Shown: positions 38,565 through 48,949, counted from the first letter of the stretch. The stretch: 64,000 nt of DNA from Vibrio tubiashii (GCF_028551255.1 NZ_CP117029.1:2294001-2358000); one strand, 5' to 3'. The notes: a model not told the origin generated them from the letters alone. Numbers and translations: made by a program.

Positions 38565-38579
38565 TGATAATAATTATCA
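38565..38579. promoter_or_regulatory. Fur box
   Basis: TGATAAT-A-ATTATCA is a perfect 7-1-7 Fur palindrome located 40 bases before the following gene. Confidence 0.75.
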
Positions 38580-38618
38580 TTTAATCTCAAGCCTATTCGC
38601 GGTTAGGAGATTAGAACA

Positions 38619-39056
38619 ATGGGCATCCAAGAGTGGGAGAAACATACCTTACTAGCAGACATGGCAATGAACGATGAAGATCACCTAAGAGGTATCCTTC
38701 ATTATCAGCAAGCGCTTACGCTAAGTGAACGTATTGGAGACACTGAAGAGATCGATGTCGAAGATCGTCTGATGATTTCTGTGATTTCTTGCCACAATAT
38801 GGCGATGTTTTGGCGCAACGTCGGTGATGTAAAGTATGAACTAAAATATCTCCAACTCGCTTCTGAGAAAGTTTTGACGCTAGTACCACAATGTCCGAAT
38901 ACAGACTGCGACGCGTTTATCGACTCTATGGGCTGCTGTAAGAAGGCTCTGATTGAGTTTATGAAAAGACACCCCAATCCCAAGATTGCCCAGTTGGTAC
39001 AAGATATCGATACCGCGACCAACTGTAACCTCATTGCTAAATTCCGTTTGAACTAA
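38619..39056 (+). CDS. DUF2753-like protein of unknown function
   Basis: A 145-residue helical cytoplasmic protein without signal peptide or membrane segment. Helical pairs such as HLRGILHYQQALTLSERIG and CHNMAMFWRNVGDVKYELKYLQLASEKVLTL look like tetratricopeptide-type repeats. There are several cysteines, including a CC pair (MGCCKKALIE). I associate it with the vibrio-restricted DUF2753 family, function unknown. AGGAG precedes the ATG. A perfect Fur box in its promoter suggests iron control. Its stop codon abuts a palindromic MITE. Confidence 0.8.
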   Translation: MGIQEWEKHTLLADMAMNDEDHLRGILHYQQALTLSERIGDTEEIDVEDRLMISVISCHNMAMFWRNVGDVKYELKYLQLASEKVLTLVPQCPNTDCDAFIDSMGCCKKALIEFMKRHPNPKIAQLVQDIDTATNCNLIAKFRLN

Positions 39057-39215
39057 TACCAATCGAGATAAATAGGTGTACAGATAATTGCGCAGGAAAA
39101 ATCGCTTAGAGCAAGGCATAGATTGCAGCTAGTAAATATACCTTCAAAATCTATAACGACGCTATCAGCGATTTTCACCAGCAAGAATGAACAGATATTT
39201 ATTTGGGCTGGTATA
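39054..39215. mobile_element. MITE-like palindromic element
   Basis: About 160 bases form one long imperfect palindrome. The left arm (ATACCAATCGAGATAAATA... to ...GGCATAGATT) matches the reverse complement of the right arm (ATACCAGCCCAAATAAATA... to ...TATAGATT), including AAAATCGCT near the middle. Terminal TA dinucleotides are present at both ends. There is no coding capacity. This is the form of a non-autonomous miniature inverted-repeat element; similar ATACCAATC-ended elements are common in Vibrio and Shewanella as I recall. It begins at the stop codon of the DUF2753-like gene. Confidence 0.75.
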
Positions 39216-39233
39216 TGCACACCAATCGGAATA

Positions 39234-39260
39234 AAAAAGGCCAGATACTATCTGGCCTTT
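39234..39260 (-). terminator. Terminator after motY
   Basis: Stem AAAGGCCAGATA/TCTGGCCTTT with a T run on the minus strand. Confidence 0.85.
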
Positions 39261-39277
39261 CTCATATCCGATAGAAA

Positions 39278-40159
39278 TTAAATTTGTGTTCTACCGAGCG
39301 AAATAACCACGCGTCGGTTTTTATCTCTGCCAATTGGTGAAGCATTGTCATCGATTGGACGTCGACGACCATATCCTTGGACCTGAATTCGGTCATCCGG
39401 TAAACCAAGAGATTTAAAGTACTCTTCTAGGACTTCAGCGCGGCGCTCAGATAGACTTTGACTGACACTTTTACCATCTTCTGCATCAGTATAGGTCGAC
39501 ACCAAGACCAGATCGATATCTTGATTATGCTTAATGTACTCGGCAATTTGTGCCAATCGCTTCTGCGACTGCTTATTGAGTTCAACACTAGTACGATCAT
39601 AGTGAAGAATAGTAAAGGCAATATCTTCAAAGCTGTAAGGAAGCAGGTTGGCAACACAGTCACTAAACACATTATATGATTGCTGGAACAGCACTGAAGA
39701 AAGCGCGACTTCGACGCGTTGATCACGACTGCGCCACTCTTGATAGCTAAATGTTGGATAACGACCTTTCTCCAACTCTCCCAAAATGTTCCAAGCGGTT
39801 TGGCCACCAACATAGCCATCAAACTGTTGGAAAAAGCGGATGGTGGTGAGTCTATCGGCACTATCTCCCGGTCTCCAAGCCGGAGGCATAGAGATCAAAC
39901 TTACGTCACGAGTTTGTCCCATTGGACGCTTCATCTTAAGCTCAAAATCGAGATTAATTTTTTTGCTCGCATACGATGAAAAAACCGCATCGCCATAATT
40001 CGGAATTGGATGAACAAGACGGCATTCTAGTGGCGTATTGGCAACCATTTGCCACATAGACTGCTGAGGTTTAGCCACATAGTGTTTCTCCAACGCTAAG
40101 GCATTGGGAGTAAACGCTGTTATTGCCATTGCAATACTAGGAGCCAACCACTTCTTCAT
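39278..40159 (-). CDS. motY: Sodium-driven flagellar motor protein MotY
   Basis: Component of the T ring around the basal body of the Na+-driven polar flagellum, needed to anchor the PomAB stator. The 293-residue precursor has a signal peptide of about 21 residues, an N-terminal MotX-binding domain ([23 protein letters not shown]), and a C-terminal OmpA-like peptidoglycan-binding domain ([34 protein letters not shown]). It is strongly similar to V. alginolyticus MotY. The frame starts four codons earlier (40171), but GAAG is better placed for the ATG at 40159. Confidence 0.95.
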   Translation of the reverse strand: MKKWLAPSIAMAITAFTPNALALEKHYVAKPQQSMWQMVANTPLECRLVHPIPNYGDAVFSSYASKKINLDFELKMKRPMGQTRDVSLISMPPAWRPGDSADRLTTIRFFQQFDGYVGGQTAWNILGELEKGRYPTFSYQEWRSRDQRVEVALSSVLFQQSYNVFSDCVANLLPYSFEDIAFTILHYDRTSVELNKQSQKRLAQIAEYIKHNQDIDLVLVSTYTDAEDGKSVSQSLSERRAEVLEEYFKSLGLPDDRIQVQGYGRRRPIDDNASPIGRDKNRRVVISLGRTQI

Positions 40160-40358
40160 ACAATACTTCATCTCTTAACTCGATTTGGGCAGCCGTTTTT
40201 TGCCACCCGATTACCTTCACAAGCAGTAATGCAAAAATCCCGCCAACTGATTTGTATAGGACAAATTACCAATGATTCATTTTCAATCAGCATTAACGGT
40301 TTTTCTCGCTTAAAGAATCTGCAATAATGCCTGCCCTGTCACATTATTTTAAGCACAC

Positions 40359-41021
40359 ATGACTATTGAAAACGAAGCATTGACGCTAAAAAAACGATTT
40401 CGCGGCTATTTTCCAGTCGTTATTGACGTAGAAACTGCCGGGTTCAACGCAAAGACCGATGCGCTACTCGAAATCTGTGCCGTTACCTTAAAGATGGACG
40501 AAAACGGCGATCTTGTCCCTGCTTCTACTATCCACTTTCATGTCGAGCCATTTGAAGGCGCTAACTTAGAAAAAGAAGCCCTTGAATTTAACGGTATTCG
40601 TGACCCGTTTAGCCCACTTCGTGGTGCAGTGACAGAATCTGAAGCCCTTAAAGAAATTTATAAGTTGGTACGCAAAGAGCAAAAAGCCGCAGATTGCAGC
40701 CGTGCAATCATGGTTGCTCACAATGCAAATTTCGATCACAGCTTCGTGATGGAAGCGAGCGAGCGTAGCAAACTTAAACGCGTCCCTTTTCATCCCTTCG
40801 CAACGTTTGATACTGCAACGTTAAGTGGTTTGGCTTATGGTCAAACAGTACTAGCTAAAGCATGTAAGACCGCAGGGATGGAGTTTGACAATAAAGAAGC
40901 CCACTCTGCTCTATACGATACCCAAAAAACGGCAGAGCTCTTCTGCGGTATCGTCAACAAATGGAAAGCCCTCGGTGGTTGGCCGTTGATTGATGCTACT
41001 GAAGAAGAAATAAAAGAATAA
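40359..41021 (+). CDS. rnt: Ribonuclease T
   Basis: DEDDh 3'-5' exoribonuclease that trims tRNA and other stable RNA 3' ends. The 220 residues show VIDVETAGF (first Asp and Glu, residues 23-25), [11 protein letters not shown] (Asp) and the catalytic His-Asp in [16 protein letters not shown]. It is divergent from motY and followed by an antiporter gene 26 bases later. Confidence 0.97.
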   Translation: MTIENEALTLKKRFRGYFPVVIDVETAGFNAKTDALLEICAVTLKMDENGDLVPASTIHFHVEPFEGANLEKEALEFNGIRDPFSPLRGAVTESEALKEIYKLVRKEQKAADCSRAIMVAHNANFDHSFVMEASERSKLKRVPFHPFATFDTATLSGLAYGQTVLAKACKTAGMEFDNKEAHSALYDTQKTAELFCGIVNKWKALGGWPLIDATEEEIKE

Positions 41022-41047
41022 ATGTAAACACAACACACGAGTAAATT

Positions 41048-42373
41048 ATGAACCCTGTTGTCATTTCTGTATGTGTCATGCTTGCCTTAGCACTGATGCG
41101 CGTCAATGTCGTCGTTGCACTGACATTTAGCGCTATTGTAGGTGGTTTGGTTTCTGGCATGGAACTTAATCAAGCAGTTGCTGCCTTCGAAAGCGGACTT
41201 GGAGGAGGTGCTACCATCGCACTTAGCTACGCCATGCTTGGTACTTTCGCTGTTGCTATCTCTCGCTCTGGAATTACCGACCTTTTAGCAAATAGCGTTA
41301 TCAAACGTATCCACGGCAAAGAGAATGCGTCGGCTTCAACTGGTCTAAAATACGCAGTGCTGGTCGCTCTAGTGCTCGTAACTATGTCGTCGCAAAACGT
41401 TATTCCTGTCCATATTGCTTTTATCCCGATTCTCATTCCGCCACTATTGGGCGTTTTTGCCAAGCTTAACCTAGACCGACGCATGATTGCCTGTGTACTC
41501 ACGTTCGGTTTGGTGACACCTTATATGGTTCTACCAATTGGCTTCGGTGGTATTTTCCTCAACAACATTCTGCTTAAGAACCTACACGAAAACGGTTTAG
41601 ACAACGTAGTGGCTAGCCAAGTACCCGTTGCGATGCTACTTCCTGCGGCTGGGATGATTTTTGGCCTGCTTACGGCGATTTTCTTTAGCTACCGTAAACC
41701 TCGTCAGTACCAAGAAACTGAACTGACTCATGTAGAAGAGAACCCTAAATCAATCAACAAGAAGAACATTCTTGTTGCAGCAGCAGGTATTGTCGCCGCA
41801 TTGAGCGTACAGCTTTCTACTGGCTCGATGATCATCGGTGGCTTAGCAGGCTTTATGGTATTTACGTTTGGTGGCGTTATTGCGTGGAAAGAGACGCACG
41901 ACGTCTTCACTAAAGGTGTCCACATGATGGCGATGATTGGCTTTATTATGATCGCAGCAGCGGGTTTTGCCGCGGTAATGAAGCAAACGGGTGGCGTTGA
42001 GTCGCTAGTTGAAGCATTATCGACAAGCATTGGTGACAACAAACCGTTAGCGGCTCTGCTAATGCTGGTTGTTGGTCTACTGGTAACTATGGGTATTGGT
42101 TCTTCATTTTCGACCATTCCAATCCTTGCAACCATCTATGTGCCTCTAGCGGCAGCGTTTGGTTTCTCACCAATGGCAACCATCGCGTTAGTTGGTACAG
42201 CAGCAGCACTTGGTGATGCAGGCTCTCCGGCTTCAGATTCAACGTTAGGTCCGACGTCAGGTCTAAACGCAGATGGTCAACACGAGCACATTTGGGAAAC
42301 GGTAGTACCGACTTTTATCCACTACAACATTCCATTGATTGTATTTGGCTGGATTGCCGCTATGGTACTGTAA
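41048..42373 (+). CDS. Na+/H+ antiporter family protein
   Basis: A 441-residue inner-membrane protein with about eleven helices, of the NhaC-related Na_H_antiport_2 type. Two inverted halves are suggested by [44 protein letters not shown] and the C-terminal [19 protein letters not shown], which carries conserved ion-path residues. It may instead carry an organic anion or amino acid, as some relatives do. It follows rnt closely and probably shares its transcript. Confidence 0.85.
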   Translation: MNPVVISVCVMLALALMRVNVVVALTFSAIVGGLVSGMELNQAVAAFESGLGGGATIALSYAMLGTFAVAISRSGITDLLANSVIKRIHGKENASASTGLKYAVLVALVLVTMSSQNVIPVHIAFIPILIPPLLGVFAKLNLDRRMIACVLTFGLVTPYMVLPIGFGGIFLNNILLKNLHENGLDNVVASQVPVAMLLPAAGMIFGLLTAIFFSYRKPRQYQETELTHVEENPKSINKKNILVAAAGIVAALSVQLSTGSMIIGGLAGFMVFTFGGVIAWKETHDVFTKGVHMMAMIGFIMIAAAGFAAVMKQTGGVESLVEALSTSIGDNKPLAALLMLVVGLLVTMGIGSSFSTIPILATIYVPLAAAFGFSPMATIALVGTAAALGDAGSPASDSTLGPTSGLNADGQHEHIWETVVPTFIHYNIPLIVFGWIAAMVL

Positions 42374-42404
42374 TTAACCTTTTCCACCTTCTGGTGGATA
42401 GGTA

Positions 42405-42437
42405 TAAAAAAAGCTGACATCGTGTCAGCTTTTTTTG
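42405..42437. terminator. Bidirectional terminator between antiporter and bamC
   Basis: Stem AAAAAAGCTGACA/TGTCAGCTTTTTT with a three-base loop serves both convergent genes. Confidence 0.9.
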
Positions 42438-42454
42438 TGGGTTCTATCAGCGCT

Positions 42455-43480
42455 TTACTGTTCTGTTTGTTCAGCAACTGCTGCAATAACAGGGACCATA
42501 TCTTCTAGTAAAGCTTCTTCTACCGGTTTACCCGCCGAGTCAGTGACGTTAATTGAAGTACGGTTGCCGAGGTCACCAAGTAAGAAAGTATAAGTTCCTG
42601 ACGCTAGCTCCATTGGTTTCACGCCAATTTTAGTCCAAAACTCGTCATCAGGTGTCGCGTACTTCGCTTTCACTGTGCCTTGAGACTGATTGCGCTCTTC
42701 AATAGTAAAGCCCATCTCTGGAAGTAGCGTTGGCAGACGTAACCAAAGTACATTGTATGGTGTACGAGCAATAATAACTGGGAAGCCACTGCGGTCAGAG
42801 CCCATAGATATAGGGATCTGCTTCACCAACTCTTGCGCTTTACGCGCCGCTTCTTCGCGAAGGTCTTGGTCATAACGTGCAGTCACTAAATTAGTCATCA
42901 ACGCGTTATAACGCTCTTTGTTAGTCGCGGTAACAGGTACCTGTTTACCACTTTCACGCCAATCGATAAGAGAGATCTTGAAGCCATGACGACCGCCAAC
43001 CAAGATACGTTCGATGGCATAACGTGAACCTACTTCAACCTCTTCGTCTTCTTCTGTCCATGTCACCCAATCCGTTTCTAGGCGAGTTTCAGTCTGTTCA
43101 CGAATCGTGATTCCCTGCTCTTGAAGCATCTTCAGTGCAGTTTGCCAAACTTTATTCAGTTCATCTTCACGAAGTAACCAAAGCGTTGTTTCACCTTGTT
43201 TACGTTCAGCACGCGCACCAGGAATAAGCTCAAGAATTTGCTGAGGAGAACGAATATCCACCTCTTTACCGATTCCCCCAGTAAAATTACCTTGAGGAAT
43301 ATCGTAGTTGGTGTAGAACTGAGGCGTCGCGCCCTCGGCTAGCTGCCACTCTTTTAAAGGTGGCGTGTTCAAATATTCGAAGTCATCCTTCGCCTGACGA
43401 CGCTGCGCTGCACTGCCTGAGCAAGCACTTAAAACAAAAACAGCTAGTGAACTGACGACTAGCTGGTGAGACAATTTCAT
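42455..43480 (-). CDS. bamC: Outer-membrane assembly lipoprotein BamC
   Basis: Lipoprotein of the BAM complex that inserts beta-barrel proteins into the outer membrane. The 341-residue precursor has a lipobox LSAC at about residues 16-19. The unstructured DDFEYLNTPPLKEW segment that binds BamD follows. Two helix-grip domains make up the rest. CAGGAG precedes the ATG at 43480; the seven codons upstream are not used. It follows dapA by 58 bases, the same order as in E. coli. Confidence 0.95.
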   Translation of the reverse strand: MKLSHQLVVSSLAVFVLSACSGSAAQRRQAKDDFEYLNTPPLKEWQLAEGATPQFYTNYDIPQGNFTGGIGKEVDIRSPQQILELIPGARAERKQGETTLWLLREDELNKVWQTALKMLQEQGITIREQTETRLETDWVTWTEEDEEVEVGSRYAIERILVGGRHGFKISLIDWRESGKQVPVTATNKERYNALMTNLVTARYDQDLREEAARKAQELVKQIPISMGSDRSGFPVIIARTPYNVLWLRLPTLLPEMGFTIEERNQSQGTVKAKYATPDDEFWTKIGVKPMELASGTYTFLLGDLGNRTSINVTDSAGKPVEEALLEDMVPVIAAVAEQTEQ

Positions 43481-43538
43481 TGAAACTCCTGATACGTACA
43501 TGCCGGAGTGGTTTCACTCCGACAATCCATCTTTAAAT

Positions 43539-44417
43539 TTAGTAAATGCAAGCTTCCGTCATTGCTTGAGCCACAATTGGGCGAGCATTTTCAGATAGCT
43601 CTGTCAGCGGTAAACGCAGACCACCGTGATCAATTAGGCCTAATTTGTGCGCAGCCCATTTCACTGGGATTGGGCTTGATTCAACGAACAGATTTTTATG
43701 CAGAGGCATCAAACGCTGGTTGATGATTGCTGCCTCTTCATACTTACCTTCACTTGCAAGTCTGAACATTTTCGCCATATCTTCAGCGGCAATATTGTTG
43801 GTAACAGAAATAACGCCATTACCACCTTGCTTAACAAAATCTAGGCCTGAAGAATCGTCGCCACTTAGTAAGATAAAATCTTCGCCACAAAGTTCACGAT
43901 GAATTGCAATTCTGCTTAAATCACCTGTCGCATCCTTAAGTGCAACAATGCTTTCAATCTCTGCAAGGCGAGCTACTGTTTCTGGCAGCAAGTCTACCGC
44001 AGTTCGACCGGGTACGTTGTACAAAATTTGTGGTACATCGCTCTCTTCTGCGATCGCTTTGTAATGCTGGAACAAACCTTCTTGAGTTGGTTTGTTGTAG
44101 TAAGGAGTCACGCTCAAACAACCTGCGATACCAGAGTTGTTTAATAGGCGGCTGAACGTCACCGATTCATGAGTTGCATTTGCCCCTGTTCCTGCAATAA
44201 CAGGAATACGGCCCTCTGCAAACTCAACCGTCTTCATTACCACCTTGACATGCTCTTCAATCGTCAGCGTCGCCGATTCACCTGTGGTGCCCACTGCAAC
44301 GATGCCATCACTGCCTGCTGCTACATGGTACTCCACCAGTTTCTTCAGGCTCACGTAGTCTACTTCGCCATCATGATTAAACGGTGTAATTAACGCTACT
44401 ATACTTCCTGAAAACAT
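43539..44417 (-). CDS. dapA: 4-hydroxy-tetrahydrodipicolinate synthase
   Basis: Condenses pyruvate with aspartate semialdehyde in the lysine/meso-diaminopimelate pathway. The 292-residue TIM barrel has [10 protein letters not shown] (residues 43-52), [16 protein letters not shown] with the catalytic Tyr, and the Schiff-base Lys in [10 protein letters not shown] (about residue 161). The precursor supplies both lysine and peptidoglycan. Divergent from gcvR; no lysine riboswitch is seen upstream. Confidence 0.97.
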   Translation of the reverse strand: MFSGSIVALITPFNHDGEVDYVSLKKLVEYHVAAGSDGIVAVGTTGESATLTIEEHVKVVMKTVEFAEGRIPVIAGTGANATHESVTFSRLLNNSGIAGCLSVTPYYNKPTQEGLFQHYKAIAEESDVPQILYNVPGRTAVDLLPETVARLAEIESIVALKDATGDLSRIAIHRELCGEDFILLSGDDSSGLDFVKQGGNGVISVTNNIAAEDMAKMFRLASEGKYEEAAIINQRLMPLHKNLFVESSPIPVKWAAHKLGLIDHGGLRLPLTELSENARPIVAQAMTEACIY

Positions 44418-44716
44418 GTCTTTCTCCCTAATTTAGATACTAATCGCATGGTACTGTAAGGCGATTGATGAAGACAAGCACTTAAAGCCGCTTAAATCAC
44501 CTAAATGAATGAATATTTATCAGATGTTAGAACTTTGGCAACTTACTCCTTTCATTTCAGCCCGTGTCAGTATCAAGTTAGGAATTAACCGAGTGCGACG
44601 AGTTAGACTAAAATACGTTCAAAGCTAGATAGAAAAGCGCACAGAGGCCATTTTTCTGCCAAGCAACTGTGCTAAGCTATCTGATTAATAAACCTAACTT
44701 TGATAGAAGTGACTCT

Positions 44717-45259
44717 ATGACTCAACATCTGGTGATTACTGCGGTAGGAACAGATCGCCCAGGCGTATGCAATCAAGTTGTACACCTGGTCACTCAGTCT
44801 GGATGCAATATTGTTGACAGTCGTATCGCCCTATTTGGCAATGAATTTACCCTTATCATGCTGCTCACCGGCAACAACGCAGCAGTGACTCGCGTTGAAA
44901 CCACTTTACCACTGCTTGGTCAAGAGCATGATCTGATCACCATTATGAAGCGTACTTCTACTCACGCTCATCTTGATAATACCTACACCTTAGAAGTGTT
45001 TGTCGAGTCAGATGACAGGCCAGGACTGACAGAAAAATTCACCAATTTTTTCGCTGCGAAGAACATTGGGCTTTCGTCACTCAGTGCGCAAACCATTGAT
45101 AAAGAAAAAATCAACTCAGATAACGATCAGTTCCATATCGCGATTACTGCGTCAGTAGACTCTGGTTGCAATCTGATGCAGCTGCAAGAAGACTTCGATA
45201 CTCTTTGTCAAGACTTAAGCGTACAAGGCTCACTAAATTTCTTAAAAAACAGCCAATAA
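44717..45259 (+). CDS. gcvR: Glycine cleavage system transcriptional repressor GcvR
   Basis: Two-ACT-domain protein, 180 residues, that in E. coli binds GcvA and represses gcvTHP when glycine is low. ACT domain one starts HLVITAVGTDRPGVCNQVV and domain two TYTLEVFVESDDRPGLTEKFTNFF. The frame extends 16 codons upstream, but the family starts MTQHLVITA, and GAAGTGA precedes the ATG at 44717. It lies 12 bases before bcp, as in enterics. Confidence 0.93.
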   Translation: MTQHLVITAVGTDRPGVCNQVVHLVTQSGCNIVDSRIALFGNEFTLIMLLTGNNAAVTRVETTLPLLGQEHDLITIMKRTSTHAHLDNTYTLEVFVESDDRPGLTEKFTNFFAAKNIGLSSLSAQTIDKEKINSDNDQFHIAITASVDSGCNLMQLQEDFDTLCQDLSVQGSLNFLKNSQ

Positions 45260-45271
45260 AAAGGATTCTTC

Positions 45272-45742
45272 ATGAACACGCTCACAGCCGGTGCACCAGC
45301 GCCAGCCTTCTCTTTACTTGACCAAAATGGCGAAACCGTCTCTCTCGGTGATTTCAAAGGTAAAAAAGTACTGTTTTACTTTTATCCTAAAGCCATGACT
45401 CCGGGATGTACTGTTCAAGCACAAGGCCTACGCGATGTTAAAGCTGAGCTTGATGCTCACAACGTTGTGGTTTTAGGTGTTAGCATCGACCCTGTAAAAC
45501 GTTTAGGAAAGTTTATTGAACGCGATGAACTTAACTTCACGCTTCTTTCTGATGAAGACCATGCAGTTGCCGACCAGTTTGGCGTATGGGGTGAGAAGAA
45601 GTTTATGGGTAAGGTTTACGATGGCTTGCACCGTATTAGCTTCCTGATCAACGAAGAAGGCGTCATTGAGCATGTCTTCAATAAGTTCAAGACAAAGACA
45701 CACCATGAAGTGGTGTTAGATTACTTGAACGAAAACAAGTAA
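45272..45742 (+). CDS. bcp: Thioredoxin-dependent peroxiredoxin Bcp (1-Cys form)
   Basis: PrxQ/BCP peroxiredoxin reducing hydroperoxides, 156 residues. The peroxidatic cysteine is in TPGCTVQAQGLRD (about residue 46). E. coli Bcp has a second cysteine five residues later, but here that position is Gln, and the protein has no other cysteine. It must therefore use a 1-Cys mechanism, with an external thiol as resolving partner. AAGGA precedes the ATG. It shares a transcript with gcvR. Confidence 0.95.
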   Translation: MNTLTAGAPAPAFSLLDQNGETVSLGDFKGKKVLFYFYPKAMTPGCTVQAQGLRDVKAELDAHNVVVLGVSIDPVKRLGKFIERDELNFTLLSDEDHAVADQFGVWGEKKFMGKVYDGLHRISFLINEEGVIEHVFNKFKTKTHHEVVLDYLNENK

Positions 45743-45754
45743 ATTACTTGATAT

Positions 45755-45783
45755 AAAAAACGCCAGCATCGCTGGCGTTTTTG
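45755..45783. terminator. Bidirectional terminator between bcp and chemoreceptor
   Basis: Stem AAAAACGCCAGC/GCTGGCGTTTTT with loop ATC serves the convergent genes. Confidence 0.9.
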
Positions 45784-45805
45784 CTTCTTGGGAGCATTAG
45801 ACTCG

Positions 45806-47677
45806 CTAGACAATAAACTTGTTTAGGATGGCGTCTTGCTCACGAACATTTTCTGTTTGAACCTGCATTGCCATGTTCGCTTCTTCTGCTGAGTCCGCGA
45901 CTTGAGTAGACAGATCTTTAATCTTCACCGTATTGCTGTTGATCTCTTCAGCAACTAAGCTCTGCTCTTCAGCTGCAGATGCGATCTGCATGTTCATATC
46001 ACTGATACGTTGAATCGCTTCACGAATGCGCTGCAATGCACCATCGGCCGCTTGCGCTTTATCTACCGCATCCACTGCCGTGTTTTTACTTTCATTCATC
46101 GCGGCAGATACCGAACTCGCACCTGCTTGGAGCTGTTCGATCATGCTACGAATTTCTGTCGTTGATTCTTGAGTGCGCTGCGCTAGGGTGCGAACTTCAT
46201 CTGCTACTACCGCAAATCCGCGTCCAGACTCACCAGCACGAGCTGCCTCAATTGCCGCATTCAGTGCCAATAGGTTGGTCTGGTCAGCAATGTCATTAAT
46301 CACTTTCAAGATGGTCTCAATGTTTGCAGTTGCCGATTCAAGGCCTTGAACCTCTTCCACAGCTTGGTCAATACGAGAGGAGAGCATATCTATCGAGTTA
46401 GTCGTATCACTCACTACCGATGAACCGTCTTGCGTGGCATCATCCGCTTCTTTGGCCGCAGCAGCCGCACCTTGTGCGTTGTTTGCCACTTCGGTTGCCG
46501 TTACCGCCATCTCGTTCATCGCGGTCGCTAACTGCTCTAGCTCTTCAAGCTGACTACGCATTGCCCCAGCAGAGTGCTGCGCGCCGACGACGGTCATCTC
46601 AGTGCCACGTAAGATTTCTGCACCAATCGCTTTCGATTGTTGAATCTGTTTCTGCAAAGTTTCAGTAAAGGTGTTAAATCCTTCCGCTAACTGGGCGAAC
46701 TCTTGATCAGTATTGGTATCCAAACGCTTAGTTAGATCACCTTGGCCTGATGCGACATCCTGAATAGCATCGTTTAGCGTCGCAAGTGGCTTCATCAGTG
46801 CTTTGATTAAGAAGCTTAAGACAACCACACTTAATATCACGCCAATCACGACGTAAAGGATTGAGCTGTTACGCATGTCGTCTACAGCAGCAAAAGCGAT
46901 GTCTTCGTCAACCACAGCACCAATGTACCAGTTCTCTGAAGGGACTTTAGTAAAGTGAACAAGTAAGCGTTGACCATCTTGCTCAAACTTCTGGTTGCCT
47001 TCCTGAACTTTTGCTTGCGGCAAATATTTGGTTAGGTTCTCACCATTATTTTCCGCTTGTGGGTGAGCAATAGTCGTACCATCTGCGGTAACAATGAATA
47101 GGTAACCAGCATCAAGGAGGTTCACGCTGTTGACAAGGTCAGCCAAACCACCTAATTCCATGTCGTAGAACATGCCAGCCATAAACTGACCATTCTCTTT
47201 CACTGGCGTACCAATAGAAATGATCACCTTCTTGGAAGAGACATCAACATACGGGTCAGTAACGACTAGCTTACCCTGCGCTTTTGCATCTTTAAACCAA
47301 GGGCGTACACGAGGATCATAGTCAGGCCCTGCTTCCCAACCATCATCATTTTCTACTACGAAACCATCCGCTTCGTAGCCAAATCCTACCGCAAGGAAAC
47401 TTCCCTTCAATTCTGGTTTTTCGAGAATCTGTTTCACAAGTTGGCGGTTTTGAGGGTCAAGTTCAAGAACCTCTGTCGTAGATTGAGCCAGAGATTTTTT
47501 ACTCTCCATCTCTGACACCACTGTATTTTTCACCCCTTTTACCATCTCTGTGAGACTAGTATCGACGAGTGCCTCGACTTCCTGCTTTACCGTGCTTAGC
47601 TGTTGAATCGACAACAGGGTTACAGTTACCAGCAATAGCGCTGATGAAGCCGCAACGATTTTTTGGCTAAATTTCAT
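45806..47677 (-). CDS. Methyl-accepting chemotaxis protein, dCache type
   Basis: A 623-residue transmembrane chemoreceptor. It has an N-terminal membrane helix (about residues 5-27), a periplasmic double-Cache domain (about 30-270), a second helix, a HAMP domain ([23 protein letters not shown]), and a long cytoplasmic signalling hairpin whose tip is [27 protein letters not shown]. The Cache part holds [12 protein letters not shown] and TDPYVD, close to the amino-acid-binding dCache_1AA motif. GAGGG precedes the ATG at 47677; a TTG four codons upstream overlaps that site. There is no CheR-binding pentapeptide at the C terminus. Confidence 0.93.
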   Translation of the reverse strand: MKFSQKIVAASSALLLVTVTLLSIQQLSTVKQEVEALVDTSLTEMVKGVKNTVVSEMESKKSLAQSTTEVLELDPQNRQLVKQILEKPELKGSFLAVGFGYEADGFVVENDDGWEAGPDYDPRVRPWFKDAKAQGKLVVTDPYVDVSSKKVIISIGTPVKENGQFMAGMFYDMELGGLADLVNSVNLLDAGYLFIVTADGTTIAHPQAENNGENLTKYLPQAKVQEGNQKFEQDGQRLLVHFTKVPSENWYIGAVVDEDIAFAAVDDMRNSSILYVVIGVILSVVVLSFLIKALMKPLATLNDAIQDVASGQGDLTKRLDTNTDQEFAQLAEGFNTFTETLQKQIQQSKAIGAEILRGTEMTVVGAQHSAGAMRSQLEELEQLATAMNEMAVTATEVANNAQGAAAAAKEADDATQDGSSVVSDTTNSIDMLSSRIDQAVEEVQGLESATANIETILKVINDIADQTNLLALNAAIEAARAGESGRGFAVVADEVRTLAQRTQESTTEIRSMIEQLQAGASSVSAAMNESKNTAVDAVDKAQAADGALQRIREAIQRISDMNMQIASAAEEQSLVAEEINSNTVKIKDLSTQVADSAEEANMAMQVQTENVREQDAILNKFIV

Positions 47678-47821
47678 ATTTTCCCTCAATTAGTCAGCAA
47701 GCTTTTTGTTATTGTAATTAGTATAGTTATCGTCCCAGATAACGTTTACTTAAGAAATTTCTTACAATTCACTGCTTAAGTAAATTCTATTACTGATAAA
47801 AATGCCAACTAGAGCACAAAT

Positions 47822-47852
47822 AAAAAGCCCCAAAGTGAAAACTTTAGGGCTT
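47822..47852 (-). terminator. Terminator after perM
   Basis: Imperfect stem AAGCCCCAAAGT/ACTTTAGGGCTT with loop GAAA; a T run follows on the minus strand. Confidence 0.75.
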
Positions 47853-47884
47853 TATATGTAATCGTTTGCATCTGCCGAGACTAT

Positions 47885-48949
47885 CTATGTCGGTACTTCA
47901 TCATCATGGCTTGGCAAAGCATTCCAGACAGCTTTCACCAAAGTCGCCAGCGGGATTGCGAAGAAAACGCCCCAGAATCCCCATAGACCGCCGAATACTA
48001 GGACCGCAACAATAATTGCCACAGGGTGGAGGTTTACCGCTTCTGAGAATAAAACGGGAACCAGAACGTTACCATCAAGAGCCTGAATGATGCCATAAGC
48101 AATCAGCAGCCAATAAAACTGTGGCGTTAAGCCCCATTGGAACAGACCAACAATGGCCACAGGCACAGTTACCGCCGCAGCACCAATATAAGGGATCAAT
48201 ACAGAGAATCCGACTGCAACAGCCAGTAGTACTGAGTAGCGAAGGTCAAGGATGGCAAAGGTAACATAACTAACGCCACCGACAATAAGGATCTCCATCA
48301 CCTTACCGCGAATGTAGTTAGAGATTTGCTCGTTCATCTCATCCCATACTTTGGTGGCCAAACGACGGTTACGTGGTAAAACACCACTGGTCATATCCAT
48401 CATTTCATCTTTATCTTTAAGTAAGAAAAAGACTAACAGTGGAACCAAAATCAAATAGACCGCTAAGGTTGCCAAGCTAACTAGTGAAGCAAGTGAGCCT
48501 TTCACTACCGTCTCGCCCATCACTATCACTTGGTTTTTGGCGTTGGTGACTAACGACTCTACAATCTGGAAATTCTCGAGCTCTGGGTAACGGTGCGGTA
48601 ATTCGGCGATAAAGGCTTGTAGCCCGCCGTACATGGTCGGAATATCATTAATTAAGTTACCGACCTGCTCCCAAATTGTCGGCACCAAACCAAAAATGGC
48701 GACCAACATCAGGCTACTAAAGCCGAGAATAACAAAGATAACCGATAAGGTTCTTGGAATGCCTAAGCGAGAAAGCTGCACCACAGGCCATTCAAGCAAA
48801 TAAGCAAGTACGATTGCCACCAGCAGCGGTGCAATCAAATTGCCGAAGAAGTAGATGGTTATAAAGCCGAAAAGAAGAATCGCAACAAGACTTACGGCGT
48901 GTGGATCAGAAAAACGTCGCTTATACCAGCGACTTACCATTTCAAACAT
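47885..48949 (-). CDS. perM: AI-2E family transporter PerM
   Basis: A 354-residue inner-membrane protein of the AI-2E (PF01594) family with eight predicted helices. Relatives include E. coli PerM/YdiK/TqsA; substrates range from autoinducer-2 export to Na+/H+ exchange, and the role of this branch is unclear. Family blocks are LAYLLEWPVVQLSRLGIPRTLSV and VPVLFSEAVNLHPVAIIVAVLVFGGLWGFWGVFFAIPLATLVKA. Its ATG directly follows the TGA of the TusA-like gene. In many vibrios perM, the tusA-like gene and divergent bepA keep this arrangement. Confidence 0.9.
   Translation of the reverse strand: MFEMVSRWYKRRFSDPHAVSLVAILLFGFITIYFFGNLIAPLLVAIVLAYLLEWPVVQLSRLGIPRTLSVIFVILGFSSLMLVAIFGLVPTIWEQVGNLINDIPTMYGGLQAFIAELPHRYPELENFQIVESLVTNAKNQVIVMGETVVKGSLASLVSLATLAVYLILVPLLVFFLLKDKDEMMDMTSGVLPRNRRLATKVWDEMNEQISNYIRGKVMEILIVGGVSYVTFAILDLRYSVLLAVAVGFSVLIPYIGAAAVTVPVAIVGLFQWGLTPQFYWLLIAYGIIQALDGNVLVPVLFSEAVNLHPVAIIVAVLVFGGLWGFWGVFFAIPLATLVKAVWNALPSHDDEVPT

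Noticed and set aside
38880..39119. Antisense frame over the DUF2753-like gene and MITE
   Set aside because: It crosses the palindromic element and has no start signal; the plus-strand gene has a ribosome binding site and promoter site.
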